From the NCBI RefSeq assembly GCF_027580225.2, contig NC_073358.2:29724501-29788500 (forward strand): a stretch of DNA of 64,000 bases, in the 5' to 3' direction. The stretch's first letter is position 1, and every line of letters starts with the position of its first letter. Below are positions 1 to 13,375 of the stretch, piece after piece. The position numbers were made by a program, and so were the translations under genes. The DNA comes from Misgurnus anguillicaudatus. Lineage: Eukaryota; Chordata; Actinopteri; Cypriniformes; Cobitidae. The notes under the pieces were generated by a model. It made no database searches and was not told where the DNA came from. It saw only the letters and a list, made by a program, of their open reading frames with translations.

Positions 1-379
1 GTTGGTCTGAAAGAAGCAGTATGTGGACATAAGTGCTTATTTGACAGGGAGAAAACGATGGAGGTGGAGGTGATCTGATGACGGTTAGCTAATCAAAGTC
101 CAGCGCCCGCCTTTTGAGAGCACTAGAGGTTAATTACGCATGTGGAGAAAGTCTGACATCACCTTTACGAAAGCTTATTCGCTGACTAGAAGTTCAAGAG
201 GCTGCATTTCCTTTCAGTTTGCTCCAGTTAGTCTCTTGAGGGGGTCAAAATAAAAATAGATTGTTTATTGGAACCTAAACTGCTATTGTCGAGTGCAGAA
301 AAAGTGAGAAAGACCATACAGTATGTGATAAAATAACATATATAGCATAATTTTGGCTCGAGTTGACTGTATGCATTGT

Positions 380-545
380 GAAACAATGCTGGGTTGTTTC
401 AACCCATAGTTGAGTAAAATTTAAACAAACCCAACTATTGGATTTAAATTAACACATGTTGGGTTGTTTCAATACTGGATTTTTACAACCCATGGTTGAG
501 TTAAATATGGACACAACTTAATTTAGTCCATGGGATGGGTTTTTC
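380..545. repeat. MITE-like fragment with repeated GGGTTGTTTCAA motif
   Basis: The words TGGGTTGTTTCAA and ACCCAAC/AACCCAT recur in both orientations, so the segment can fold back on itself. This resembles short non-autonomous DNA transposons of fish built on an ACCCAAC-type inverted motif. The ends are not clean and no target duplication is visible, so it is probably an eroded copy. Confidence 0.45.
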
Positions 546-2769
546 CAATTTTTCAAGCCATGATCAACAAGTGTAGATTGATAAAGATGTTCTGCAAGGA
601 ACAGGGTCTTAAGGCTAAAAAATGTGGCTAAAAAGGATACCAATGGTACCTGCTGTGTTGATTGTATCTTAAAAGGGTTTACATCATTCGAATCACAAGA
701 ATCTCAGCTTTTCAAACATATGTGACATGTGTAGCTTTTTGTTTTTGAGTTGTTGTATTTGATGAAGTTTTCTATCAAATAATGCAATGTTACTCCCATG
801 GTACATTGGAACTTAAAGTTTTTTTACTATTTAAAACAAGTAACAAAGCCTATATGGGGCATTAAAAATATAATATAATAAATATATGAATATATTTATA
901 CATGACTTTTCCAGTTTTTTTGTGAGGATAAATATATGTAAAATATATGCATAGTAAAAAATGCAGCATTTTTGTAAAATCAACATATATTTTTAACCTA
1001 TTTAAGTTAAAAAATTAAGTTAAACAACTTCGAATAGTTTTTTATAAGTTATGTCAACTATTAACTATTCTCAATATAGTATGTTGAATATACTTGAATT
1101 TAACTTCATGCTGCATTTTTACAGTGTTGGACTATCGTTCAAATTATTGTGATTTAATTGGGTTTGTAAAACAACATTGCTTACTTTCTGCACAAGCACT
1201 CGCTTTAAAAAAAACAGTCATCATTCAAAGCACCACTCTGGGATTTTGCCACGCAAATACTTTCGATCTGTGTGGAGCTAAAGCGCCTGGAAAAATATTA
1301 TCATAACTGCATTGTGAGAAATATCGTTAAGAGGGGACCCGCGTTTGGTAAACGTTTGAAGAATTTTCCGCTGGCAGGGTCCACGGGACCTTAGGGTCAA
1401 ACTTTTGCACTGTATCCTTCGACTTTCTCCTCAATAGGCCAACCACATAAATAATTCAGAGACCTTGTTTGCTCAGAAAACAAGCCCTGTATAAAAGACT
1501 TCTATGACATTTTAAAGGGACTGGCGGTAGGCAGTAAAACCATCCAAATTATCCTAACAATCACATAAAGACTCACACACGGTTTATTTAGGGAGCAGAA
1601 AAAGCAAAAGCCGAACCACTGGCCTTTGTATGTATCCAAACTTTTTTTTACTTATGACTTTTTATAGGCTATTGTTATATGCCTATTAATTATTTTTATA
1701 TTAACATTTTTTTAATCTTGGGAGTTTATGGCACTACCAGATCTGAATTTCTGTTCATATACAAGAGTTTCAGAGTCTGGATAAAACTTTGGACCACACA
1801 CAATTTAAAATTTCCCCAAAGATTTCGGTCACATTGCGGTCTCCCATCCAGTGTATTCAGGGTCTATCATTTGGATCTGTGTTCGGTTTCCACGCCAAAG
1901 GTTTCACTGAATACGCGCAGTGAATATATAGTTAATATACGGTATGTTGGCATCTGCTATTAACATTATCTAGTTACAGTTTACAACTACAATCAGACGA
2001 CCTGAAAGTTATGGGGGTTATTTATGTCGTCGGATATAATTGGTTTCAGGGACGTATGTGCCATGTGCAGATCACATTTAAACTCAGACATCTGTTGCGC
2101 AAAAGAAATGAGAAATTTCGGAAGGGTTAATCAAACTTTTCAGGCTTGCAATTTCACTTGGATGATAGAGTGGGGTAATTATAACGGGAAAAAGGTTTGT
2201 GGATTTAAAAACAGGAGTTACTTAAACTTTAGTCTATTGTTAATGAGTAGTGCTGGAAGTGATGTAAGTATTTGGGCCTGGTTCCGAAGTTATAGGCATC
2301 CGCAGCTTTTATGACTCTGTTCTGGTGGGCCTCTATTAGACGTAAGTGGCTGGTATCGCTAAATCACTCTCGCCTTTCATGTTGCTGGGGATGTTTGCCA
2401 ACCTTTATATTTATAGTGTGCATAATGGCTCACAATTCCTACACCGGTGAGAGACAGATTTCTCTGAAAACCTTTTAAATTCATCGGCGACAGGTGGATT
2501 TTCTTATAATGTTAAAAGAACACCGATGTGTCGCTTTAATTGAAATTGTACACAAATAGATACATAGAAAATTTCTGTCCATATGTATTTGTTTAGATGT
2601 GTTTTAAATTAGCAAATAGTGCGCTAATATTAGCTAATATTTCTGGAAGTTTTTAATCTCCATTTGAGACATTCAGAATGAAGGTTTATCATGGGTAGCC
2701 TAATGGAAATGCGCAACATTTGGCTTATCTGCACCGATTATTTTCCAATGTAATGAACAATATGCTTGA

Positions 2770-2837
2770 CACACTTAATGAATTTACACACTTAATGAAT
2801 TTACACACTTAATGAATTTACACACTTAATGAATTTA
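2770..2837. repeat. 17-bp minisatellite, four perfect copies
   Basis: The unit CACACTTAATGAATTTA is repeated four times head to tail without mismatch, at 2770, 2787, 2804 and 2821. Perfect identity points to recent slippage or unequal exchange, and copy number is likely polymorphic. Confidence 0.95.
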
Positions 2838-3598
2838 CACATTACCGTTTCTGCTTTCAATGCGCCAAACATAAAAAAGAGGATTGTAGTTCTATATTTA
2901 GAATTTGAGGAAACTATTGGAAGAATTTTAATAAGCTAAATAATAGTAGGCTATTTATTATAATATATGCAACGAGATGTAACAACTATATGTGTGTACT
3001 ATATATTTTTTGAAAAAAAAAACTTTTTGTTGTTGTTATTTGGCAGCGCTCAAACTAAATGAATTTAAATTAATTATTACCTTAACCCAACAATAAACGT
3101 TTTGTTTATTTAAATTCGTTTAACTCTGATAGACTGTTTTAAGTCTTTAATTTAATGGCAAAGCACATTTAACAACATATATCCCCATAATCGACACACA
3201 GTTTTTTTTTTAATAATCTCATGTATCTGCCACAAAAAATTATTTTCATCTGTATTAAGGCTGTAAGAAAAACACAACAGAAGCTTGAAACGTGTTAATT
3301 TTCTGACAATAGGCATATTAATAAAATGTATATCAAAGCTGATAAAACAGGTGGCTTATACATGAAATACATTTTTTACACATTTTTTTCTTACTTAATG
3401 GCACCCAGTATACAAAGTATTAAAACTGTATTCGTTTATTAATCTCACCTTTAATCAACGAGTACGCAGTCGTCAGATATTGTGATGTATTTTAATTAAT
3501 ATTGCTCTAATTATTCGTTTAGAAAAGTGCAATAAACATGTCTGTTTAAATAAAAATAAACATGTTTATTATTGACATTACACTGCACATTGTGTACG

Positions 3599-3733
3599 TA
3601 ACAACATTTGCCATATTGCTGAAATAATTGTCTTGAATTGATTTCACTTTATACGCTGCTGTTATATGGAAATAGCAGGTATAAAGTGAAATCTATTCAC
3701 GACAATTATTTGGGCAGTATGGAAAATGTTGTT
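3599..3733. repeat. Imperfect foldback, about 135 bp
   Basis: The left arm (about 3600-3657) starts AACAACATTTGCCATATTGC. The right arm ends with its near reverse complement, reading GCAGTATGGAAAATGTTGTT near 3714-3733. Both arms also contain the complementary pair ACTTTATA/TATAAAGT and a GACAATTATT-type word. The structure fits a small foldback MITE or a long hairpin. No target duplication could be assigned. Confidence 0.7.
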
Positions 3734-5882
3734 ATGTTTCAATGTATGCTTCAATTACATTGGCTAACTACTTGCTAATAGTTAATTGTATAAGTTGAAT
3801 ACCGCAGCGAAAACCTAAAAACTTGCATACTTGAATATGCTTGAAACACACTTGAAACATTTGTTATGCTTATGTAGACCATAATTTGCATGCGTTGTAG
3901 TGATCGATTAAAAAGGAAATACATACATTTTTTATCTTATTTAATTTAGCATATTTATTTATGCTGAGGAGAATCAAAAAATTATTGCGTGCTGCATTTA
4001 GGTTAAACTGTAAAATGTAAGTTAAATATAAAATTGCAAAAAAATGTGGCAGGTGGCAGAAGCACTACGAATAAACACATAATTTCCGCATTTCCCTGTT
4101 TTGTGCAACTGGCTCGAATTTGGTATCATGTCTCGTGTTGACTGCTGAGTCTGGGAATTTCAGCCGGATAGTGTAAGCTTGAAACCAGATGTTAAATCAT
4201 GTCTCTTACTGATACTCTAAGTTTGAATGAGTTGAAAAAGACTGTGACACGGGCATTCTTCTCATCTTTCAGTTGGAATAAGCAGCCATTATGATATCGA
4301 TTATATGATCTCACCCTCACAGTTTCATGTTTTTAAATAGATGCTGTGCTTTGACAGATTTGCAAGTACTGAAAACATGTGCATACAATGATGTGTGGTG
4401 AGTAAGCGTGTGTGTAGCCTGTGACGGACAGTAGCCTATGCGTGGTTTTCGATGACAGCGATCCGTCTAATAAGGCTGTGGAGCATTGTGGAGTTAAAGG
4501 TCGCCCTTGAACTCTTTTTCAAAAGCATCTGGTTAGGTTAGTGGTCACGACTGCATAATCCTAAGTCTTGTCACAAGGTTGCTCGCTTTACCCTGCAGAG
4601 ATGGGGCTAATATGTTACAATTAGTAAATATTTTATTTTGTATAACTTTTACAACTTAAATAATTTTAAGCACATTATAATCCTTAACAGAACTGGTAAT
4701 TAATATTTAATATAAATATTAGAATTACGAAATACAGTATTTATTTAAATAATTATTTATCCGAATAATTTCATTTCAAGAACGTAATTTTTAATGAAAA
4801 TTGTATAGAATGTCCATTGGCCCTTCTGGACCAATCAATGCAATAAATGCAAATTAAATATTATTTCCGTCAAAATAAACAACTTCGTTTTTAAAAATGA
4901 TTACTGTTTTAAAACGTATGCTGAAACAACCGTGCAGGTAAAAGTAGCCGTAACAAGAATTATATATAAAAAGGCCCCTTTAAGCCTGTTTTTAAACAGC
5001 AATGTAATTGATTGCAAGTAAAATTGTCAGCATAAAAGTGCATGCTAATGTGTTTTAATATTATTTAATACTAAAAGGAAAAACATGATTTCCAAGAGAT
5101 ACAAATATTCCTGAAAGCTAACTGCTATTGTTATAATTTTTTAAAGAGTAAAACAACTGAAACCAAATAAATACAAATACTACAGTTCAAAGAACTTGGC
5201 ATAGTTATAAAGATTTGTAAAGTTGTAAGATGATGTAACCTAATTCTTTTCTTTTTTTATCGTCTGCAATACATCCTGCTGTTTGTCCATGTTGAGATCG
5301 TGGACGCGTATTTCTGAATGATTCAATGCAAACACGTGAGTCGCAGCATCCTGAAATAGCAAAAAAAAAAAAAAAAAAAACTAGAGGCATCTCATTCAAG
5401 CTAACCGTAGAGAGGAGGGGAAAAGAAGAAAGAATTTTCCTGTGCTGCAGGCAAAACAATCGCATTTGCTTTGCAAACTTAAAACCGCACAGTTCAAAGC
5501 TCGCATACTTGTATACTCCAACCGACATATTTAGCCCGGTATGGCAAAGAACCTGTCCAAATTTTAACCACTTTCCATGGTGTCAAGTATTTTGCATCAA
5601 TATTTTATATTCGGCGGTAAAAAGGCACCGTACTCCCCACTGGGGTTAAATAACACGCTTATAAAATAAATTACAAAACATGTCAGGATCTCAGTGGAAC
5701 ATTTTACGCACCCCATTGAAAAATAAGCCACCACACCTACATTTTCTTGACTTTGCAGTTGCACATCTTTCCGAATTAATATATCTTTATTAGTAATTAC
5801 ATGCCATATACTCCAAATCATGCAACATACAGCACGACATCTGTTCAAGAGAACAAAAATATACAGCCCCCCCCACACACAC

Positions 5883-6260
5883 ACACACTAATCGCGACCA
5901 GATGTGAGGGCCAAGTAATTGATTTACCGCCATTCAGCGGCCCTAATACAGACTGCGATGGTTAATTGTGTATTTACTCCTTTCTCTGGGGGAGAAGGCA
6001 GGCCCATCTTGACACATGAATATTCCTCTGGGTGAATTACAGGAACTTTTACCGCGGTTTACCGTGATGCCTTCGTTCTGTCTATCCCCCAGGCTACCTG
6101 TCACCAACATCTGAGCACCACATGCTTGCCTCCTTATATATATGTCTTCTTGTGCAGCAAAAAATCCATTGGTTCCGCTGCCCTGCCCCTCCAGGTTATC
6201 TTCCTAACGGATGCTTCGTTGACCCTACATGCGCTCTTTCACACGCCTATCAATAGGCGT
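5883..6260. promoter_or_regulatory. Candidate conserved non-coding element
   Basis: This stretch has balanced base composition and no open frame, unlike the AT-rich surroundings. It packs homeodomain-like cores (TAATTGATTTA near 5917, GTTAATTG near 5962, TGAATATTC near 6018, GGTGAATTAC near 6032) between GC-richer blocks. That texture is typical of enhancers around forkhead developmental genes, but conservation with other species was not tested. Confidence 0.3.
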
Positions 6261-6599
6261 GTTCAACTTCCAACCCCATTTTCATGCGGCGCATGAGGTC
6301 AAGCATTGCTGTCCAATCACGCTTGCTGTACTTTGATGCAAAATTTAGTAATAGCAAATAAGCAATTAAAACAAACTGGTAAAAAATTCAGTGAAACCGA
6401 ATGTAATACATATTTTTTATAGGCTAATTCAGTTCTAAGAACCTGCAAAAAATCTATTTTTTATCATTTGGTAGGTCCAGCGTGATGACGAAATAGTAGA
6501 CCATCCAGGTAGGCCTATTTTTAAAAAGCGTAATCATTTCAACATACGATTTAGGACCTTAATTCTAACTTTGAAATCTGTTTAGGACTGATAGTATGC

Positions 6600-7210
6600 G
6601 AATATTATCTACCCCGGGAGAACATCTGCGCGCGTAACTGAATTCCCACTTTTGGATATATTGCGCGCCACCTTGACAAACCCATAGCGAGGTATGATAA
6701 ACTGGGAGGAAATTCCCAGCCGGTCCTCTGGGACGCCATCGGTTGCGCTCTAAGAGTAATTCGCCTTTCGTATACAAAAGGAAAAATTCTCAAGATTGTT
6801 ATCGTCATAATAGGGCACTATGGTGCTTTAGCTAACACAGAGGGGAGTCCAGATATCTGATGAACTTCAGTAATGGTGTATCTTTACGCTTTGCCAACAG
6901 ATAAGTCCCAGTTGGTGAAATGTTTGCTTCTGTGTACAATCTGTTTTAATGACACCATAAACGTATCGTGACACCTATAATGAATAGCCATTATAGCGCA
7001 CAAAGCTTTTTCAATGGAGCGCAGTAGTTCAAGGTAATACTTTGGTGTCACGTTGCAATTGCCGCCCAAATAATAAACTAATTTTCTCGGCCGGACTGTA
7101 AACACTAGACTAGCCAGGGCGGCAGCATCAATAGAAGAAGTGCGCATGGTATATCACAAACATTTTCCCAAACGGCTGCAGACTTCCAGACCAATTAGGG
7201 CCATTTTGCT
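6600..7210. promoter_or_regulatory. Candidate conserved non-coding region
   Basis: Non-coding sequence of even composition with a symmetric TAATGAATAGCCATTA core near 6979-6994, a TTTAATGACACC word near 6944 and a CCATTTTGC word near 7201. No simple repeat or MITE ends are visible. The short minus-strand frames crossing it show no family features. It may be a regulatory element in the foxd1 landscape, but this rests on composition alone. Confidence 0.27.
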
Positions 7211-9829
7211 TTGCATGGTGGAGGAAATAGTTCTCCACGCTGCAAAATGTCACTGAAAAGTTCCCGGGGCAAAACGTTTTTTTATGTGAGGGTAAATGTC
7301 TCAGAAGTCTTAGTTTCCCGAGAAAGAAATGCTTTTAATGTTCAATGTGTTATTTCTCTCCTTCGAAGCTTTAAACAGGTTGGCCATATAGGAGGAGCAG
7401 TGTGTAAAAATTATGTTGATGAATTATTACACGCTCCGTGAAACAAGACTTAAAGATGCAGCAGGTTTCTATTAGAAGATTAACAAATACATGATGAAAT
7501 AGGTTTAGTTTTTAGAGGACGAATACTGGTAATGGCAGTTTCCCGATCTTATCTTCATGCCTTTAATGTGTACTTTGAACTTGTGGATTTGTGCACAATT
7601 TAAAACACATATTGCAACATCTGGATACATTCCTGGCAATTTAACGCTACGTCATGGTTTATTTACTTTGACGTTAATTTTTATTTAAGTTTGTTTATGT
7701 GCATTTATCTGTCTGCTCATGTAGCACAGATGTGAATGAATCTGTGAGAAAAAGCAGGATTAATCTGACAAGACGTCACAACAGTAATGCAACCAGTAAT
7801 ATCCTCAAATCTCTCTCATCATTAGACCATTAGGTTTCAGAAATAACAGTTTTGTTATTCTATGGCAGCGGCTAAAGCACATGCACAAATACTGAGAAAA
7901 TAATTTGCTATTTTTTTGCCATCTAAAATGCCAACTTATTTTATTTTTGCCAACTTCACAGCAGTTAAAATACATTATGTGCTAGGATGTTAGGATAGTT
8001 TCTAAATTCATGGCTAGCTTAAGAAATATAAATTGACACAAATTACACGAAAATTCCGCGATTGCTATAATTAACCCTAATGTTGTTGGTGTTTGACAGA
8101 CATATTTTGCGTTTCATTTTAACCATTAACTTTTTTTAAACTTCTACAAGTACACTTCAGGAAACATTAGTGGCAAAATTGGTCATTACACCACAACTGA
8201 GGTGCAGACAATTGTAGTATAAATATTCTGTGATAAATTTTCATATTTTAAGAAACATTTACATCTATACATATAATAGACTTTAAAAAAGCAACAGAAA
8301 GAAAATGGCAACAAACCTCCAAAATGTACATTATTGAATGGCAGGCATGGTTCAATGCCATGACATTAAAATCAATCACAGGAAGCACCAAGCCAAAATT
8401 AACACGTATGTTCCAATGTCTGACATTTTCTTCATTATCGTAAAAGAAGAATGCATAGAATATGACAAAATAATAAAAGCAGCACCATCATCATCCCCAG
8501 CCTGTGTTTATCTTGTAAAGCTTTAGCTTTAAAATTGTGAACATGCAATGAATATCCATTTGAAACAGATTCTTAGTCCAAGAAAAGATCTTAAGGCTTA
8601 ACCGTGACTCACAAGACCAGCTGTTAAGATTTAGGATAAATGTGTGCCAGGCTGCACTGCCATTGTGCTATTGAAACAATTTGCCCGAGGTTAGTTCCTT
8701 AACTCTGCCATGGGTTTCTGTTCTTAGTCATTTAGTTAATGAACACCGCATTAGGTTTTCTTGTGTTGTGTCCTTTTGCATTAGAGCATCATCTAACCTG
8801 GTGGTCAAATGTGTATAGGTAATGTTCTGTGACTCATGCCAGCTTCGATGTACACACATGACCAGATTGTCTGCTTTTTAAACACAAGAGTCAGTCACCT
8901 CACCGAAGGCTATCTTACAGAGCCAATTTTTATTTAAAGGCGATTCCGATAGAATGTGCATTTTTGTGTGTGCTCATAGTTGAGTGCGTAATAATTTAAG
9001 GTCTTCAATGTTTGCCATATACAGCTGTTTGTCACCCCACTATACCCCCACTGTTCAGCCTTAGAACAGTTCATCAATATTTTGGGTGACCTTCGACGTA
9101 ACCCCTACAATTCAAAGAATGGGATTCTGGGTACACTAAATGGCCATGTTGTTGGCAGGTCGGCAGGACTAATGAGGGAAGGTCGTCTCGGTTTTACAGT
9201 TCAGGCCGAAAGCGGTCAAGCGGAAAAACGGCCCCGGCCTGCCTCACGCAAATTTTCAAAAGAAGGGGAGTGTTCGGTCCCCACAAGGGCTTTTCTTTCA
9301 GTCCAGCACTTCAGCAACTCAGTCTCTTTTTCCCACTCTCTGATCTCTCTATGGTGTCCTATTCATTTTCATCTCTATCGAGGTCTTTTTCCTCCTCTCG
9401 CTGCTACTCTCTTGCTCACAATTACACTCTGCTCCGCACACTCGCATTCTCTTATCACCCCTTCTCTCTCTCTCTCTTTCTCTCTCTCTCTTTTATATTT
9501 GGCCAATTATCAGATTAAAGAACACCCAACCTAGTATTTTTTTTGATATAATGAGCGTTCACCCTCCCTTGAGGAACCATCATTAAAGGGAGAGTTTCAG
9601 ACACATTAAGTCTGTCATCAGGCCTACTGCAGCCATTCTCTGTGTGTTGTTACAGTCACCATCCATTCTTATGGGAGTTTACGAAGAATGGTTTTGTTTT
9701 GCAATATCTTTATTAAATATTTCCAACCCTTGTCTGTGCTCATTTTCTAAGCCAGCTTGTTAACATTTTTTTTGTTTTGACATTTTGAATGGCCTCAGTA
9801 TGTTCATGTATTAATCTAGGGGTGTGCAT

Positions 9830-9831
<2 letters not shown>
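7211..9831. other. Intergenic DNA; one candidate CNE and a CT-rich tract
   Basis: No supported gene. Bases 8560-8880 are repeat-free and of even composition, and could be a conserved non-coding element. Bases 9290-9495 are strongly pyrimidine-rich and end in a (CT)n run. The 150-codon plus-strand frame at 9082-9534 gets its length from that pyrimidine tract and is not taken as a gene. Confidence 0.6.

Positions 9832-9878
<47 letters not shown>
9832..9878. repeat. (CA)n microsatellite
   Basis: About 23 uninterrupted CA units. Useful as a polymorphic marker. No gene function is implied. Confidence 0.98.
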
Positions 9879-9882
<4 letters not shown>

Positions 9883-11088
9883 TATAAATGAATGATGACA
9901 GGATGATTGTAGATCATCATTTACTAAGATATTCCAATCCACATGCCAAATTCCAGTATTAAAACCTAATGGGCAATGATATTCATAACTTGAGTTTAGT
10001 TTTTCTTTTCATTAATTTTCCAGTGAGACTCTAGGTGCATATTAATCAGTGAGGGATTTCTAAAAGTTTACATTAAGATTTTCTTCTCCCTGCATGGGAC
10101 AGTCGTTGAAATAATAAGCCTTATGTCATTGTATAAATATAATTGTGGAATCTGCTGTTTTGTTTTTTTGACTCACCCCTCTCTCCTATTCATTCTCCAT
10201 CCTATTTACTGAGTATAAAAATAGCATGTTCTGTTTATTCCAAAACTTCAGAGAACTTCATATTTGATTGAATGTACAGTAATGCTTTGACTTTTCACCT
10301 ATCATTCCATCAATAAAAGAAACTTGTCAAGAAAAGGCCTTGAGGGAAAAGATTCATATTTCTCCAGTAACCCTTCCTATGGGCATTGTGTATGTTTTTC
10401 TTTTGGAAAACTCTGAAATATGGAAAGCGTATTGTAGCGGACTGTTTTGTCATTTCGCAAGTATCACATTCAAGTTGTCTGCTTAGCCATGACAGGTTTG
10501 GCTAGCGCAACCCAATATTAGCTTATCTGATACTCATGAATGGATTATGCAGCACATCAGTGTTTCCAGTATGACTCAGCATGTCAAGCAAGCTCCCAAG
10601 TGTTTTAATGTATGCTTAGCTAGTACTAGCCTGCTCTTTATAGTTGACAGTGCTGTTTAAAGTTTAGAAACACTCAACTGAAATGTTTCTTTAGGTGTGT
10701 GTTTATATGTTCAAAGTTACTTTCGTAGATAAAAATATAATTGTGCCAACGTAGATTGCTTTCATTAGAAAACTAAAATGTAATTAAAAATATTTTTGAA
10801 ATGGAAGACTTGGATCAAATAATTAAGAGAAGCAGACAGTAAGACCCCAGATGAAAATTCATTATTGTTTAAAAAGCATCTTAGGGTGAACCTCATGTAG
10901 CTGCTTGATAAAATAGCTGCCAAATTATTTTGTTAATTCTGAGGATATTGATTTATTTAGGATTAGTCACAACATAATTCCCATAGTTAGTGTTATTGCT
11001 TATTAAATTATGTTAAATAATGTTACCATTTTTTAAATTTCCATTATTAAAGAAAATGGAAACATATAAAGAATACATTACAGATGTA

Positions 11089-11089
<1 letters not shown>
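9879..11089. other. Intergenic DNA, nothing recognised
   Basis: AT-rich single-copy-looking sequence without a supported ORF, RNA gene or clear repeat boundaries. Confidence 0.6.
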
Positions 11090-11150
<61 letters not shown>

Positions 11151-11740
11151 CTGGTAATTATCACGTTGGGGGGACCAAATATCCCCACAAAGATAAGAAT
11201 ACCAGTAAATTTGTAACCTCGTGGGGACATTTGAGGTCTCCATGAGGAAACAAGCTTATAAATCAAGCAGAATGATGTTTATTGAAAATCTACAAAAGGT
11301 ACAAGAAAGTTTTCTGTGATGGTTGGGGTAAGGGGAATAGAATATACAGTTTGTACAGTATAAAATGCGTCTATGGAATGTACCCAAAACATGGAAACCA
11401 AAATGTGTGTGTGTGCGCGTGTGTGCGCGTGCGTGCGTGCATATGTGTGTGCGTGCGTGCGTATGTGTGTGCATGGGTGGTAATCTCTATGGTATGGGGA
11501 CCAAATGTCCCCATGAAAGATAGTAATACCAGTATTTTTTGACCTTGTTGTTTTTGGTCCCTGTGAGGAAAGCCATAAATCATACAGAATGATGTTTTTT
11601 CAAAATCTAAAATAGCTTTTTGTGAGGGTTAAGTTTAGGGGTTGGGTTAGGGGAAGATGATAGAATATACAGATACAGATACAGTAAAAATCATTATGTC
11701 TATATGGAATTTTCCCTAAAAAATGAAAACCTGTGTGTGA
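11090..11740. repeat. GT microsatellite plus GGGGACCAAAT repeat, duplicated in tandem
   Basis: Two diverged head-to-tail copies of one module lie at about 11090-11403 and 11404-11740. Each starts with a GT-rich microsatellite ((GT)n at 11090-11148; mixed GT/GCGT at 11404-11475), followed by GGTAAT, GGGGACCAAAT, TCCCCA, AGATAAGAATACCAGTA-like words and a GAATATACAG block. A shorter inverted relative lies at 13255-13375. This looks like a dispersed fish repeat seeded by a CA/GT tract. The ORFs across it translate mainly to His-Thr or Val-Cys runs and are artefacts. Confidence 0.75.
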
Positions 11741-12797
11741 GTACGCATTTTACACAAAATCCACATCACTTCCTATCTCTGTCTCAGCCTTCGAAGATAA
11801 GAGATTAATTCACACATACATGCTCAGTTTCAGAAAGAGGGAGGAAAGTCAGATATTGAGCAGCTTGTCCTCCCACTGGTTTAAACAGATGTGGAAAGGG
11901 ATACAGGTTCATCACACACATACACGTTCATACAGTAATCGGTCATTAATTCAACTCTTCAGTTTAGGGACTTAACTGATTCATGAAAACAAGTCGTCAG
12001 TAAGGTATTTAAATTCAACATTTAAAGATCTGTCATATTAGAAATTCCAACTCCTCTCTCTGTTTGGACATGATAATAGAGTTCAGTCCTCTGAGCTGTT
12101 GAATCATTATTATACACACTAGTATTTTGTTTCAAACCTTTGTGAAACATTGTGCAAGCTATCCAAATATTCACTCCAGAGACACTTTTAACCCACATCT
12201 GCATTGAACAGAAAGTGTACTTCCTACTTTTGCATCATTTTATTAAAAACTGAACTGAAGTGTCTCAGCTTAGAAAATGACTAAGCGAGGTGAGAGCTGC
12301 TTGGTTTTTCATCATTGGTCCATCTGTGTGTTTATGGCCTTGAGGGATGTCTAAGGTATAACTCATCCAGATGTTTGTGGATGTTGGAGCACATTTAAGG
12401 CAGTCGTACTCTGCATTCTCCAAAGGTTAAATGTCATAGGACTCACAGCCGCACCAGAAAAACTGTGCACATATGGGAAGGCAAGAGAGCTACTGTCTAT
12501 TTTAGCAATCGACAGCTGTCCATTTCATAGTGTGAGCTTTATGATACACTACACTGTTTATTTTTAAAGCTTTTCAGACAAACTGTGGTTGCACAGAGTT
12601 AGTCTTTCTAAGTGAACTCGGCCTCACTACGTCCACTCGAAAGTTTTACGACCCTGCGCGCGAGGGAGAGCGTAAACGGGTCGCCACCCGATGCTGTACT
12701 TTTTCTTCCAGAGGAGAAGATGGAAGAGTTTGAGGGTCACAGAAAGTGAATGATCTGCTCATGACTGTGGAGAATGTGAATCTGCCACTGTGGAAAT

Positions 12798-12800
<3 letters not shown>
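11741..12800. other. Intergenic DNA, nothing recognised
   Basis: No supported ORF. A GC-richer patch at about 12640-12740 is repeat-free and could be regulatory, but nothing specific can be said. Confidence 0.55.

Positions 12801-12842
<42 letters not shown>
12801..12842. repeat. (CT)n microsatellite
   Basis: About 20 CT units, continuing into CTTT-rich sequence to about 12880. The minus-strand frame with an Arg-Glu repeat over it is an artefact of this tract. Confidence 0.97.
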
Positions 12843-12843
<1 letters not shown>

Positions 12844-13254
12844 CTCTCAAACACTCACTCACTCTCTTTCTTTCTTTCTGCAGGTCCATAAAGCTGCGGT
12901 TGGTTGTAATACGTCCCAGTAGAGAATGCCTTGGAAAAACAAAGCATGAATGTCTCACATTGAATTGGGTCAAGAATGTGTGTGTGTGTACTCCTTCCAG
13001 ACTATAAAAGTCTTCTAGGTCATATTGGCAATTCATAAAATCAATATAGACCATATAGACTCGGTCATTAAAAACAATAGAAAAATAGATTACATTTTAT
13101 TTTAACTAATAAAACTTTTACTGAAATAACCAAAACGTGACAGAAAGTCATATGAGAAGACAAACAAATAATACTGTGTACTTGACTGTGCTTGCTCAAT
13201 GAGTGTTCCCTTCTCTTTGCTTTGTAATTTTAAAATGTTTAAATTTCATCCTTT

Positions 13255-13375
13255 GTTTCCTCATGGGGACCTCAAAATGTCCCCACAAGGTCAAAGATTT
13301 ACGGGTATTCCTATCTTTGTGAGGACCAATTGTGACAATTACCAGTTACACACGCACACACACACAGTGGGTCAT
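13255..13375 (-). repeat. Inverted short copy of the GGGGACC/CA repeat
   Basis: Contains CTCATGGGGACCTCAAAATG, TCCCCACAAGG, GGGTATTCCTATCTTTGTGAGGACC-like words and a terminal CA tract. These are the reverse complement of the module found twice at 11090-11740. Confidence 0.65.

Larger units (their letters stand above)
1..5882. other. Intergenic AT-rich DNA, no gene seen
   Basis: I see no convincing coding exon here. The few open frames of up to about 100 codons have no recognisable domain and lie in AT-rich sequence. Items inside are a MITE-like fragment near 380-540, a 17-bp tandem repeat at 2770-2837, an imperfect hairpin at 3599-3733 and a run of about 20 A near 5360. The stretch is part of the large desert on the 3' side of foxd1. 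Confidence 0.7.

Noticed and set aside
9082..9534. 150-codon plus-strand ORF
   Set aside because: Its length comes from a pyrimidine-rich, stop-poor tract giving Ser/Leu/Phe runs; no domain, and an overlapping frame is open too.
11013..11583. ORFs with His-Thr or Cys-Val runs
   Set aside because: Translations of GT/CA microsatellites.
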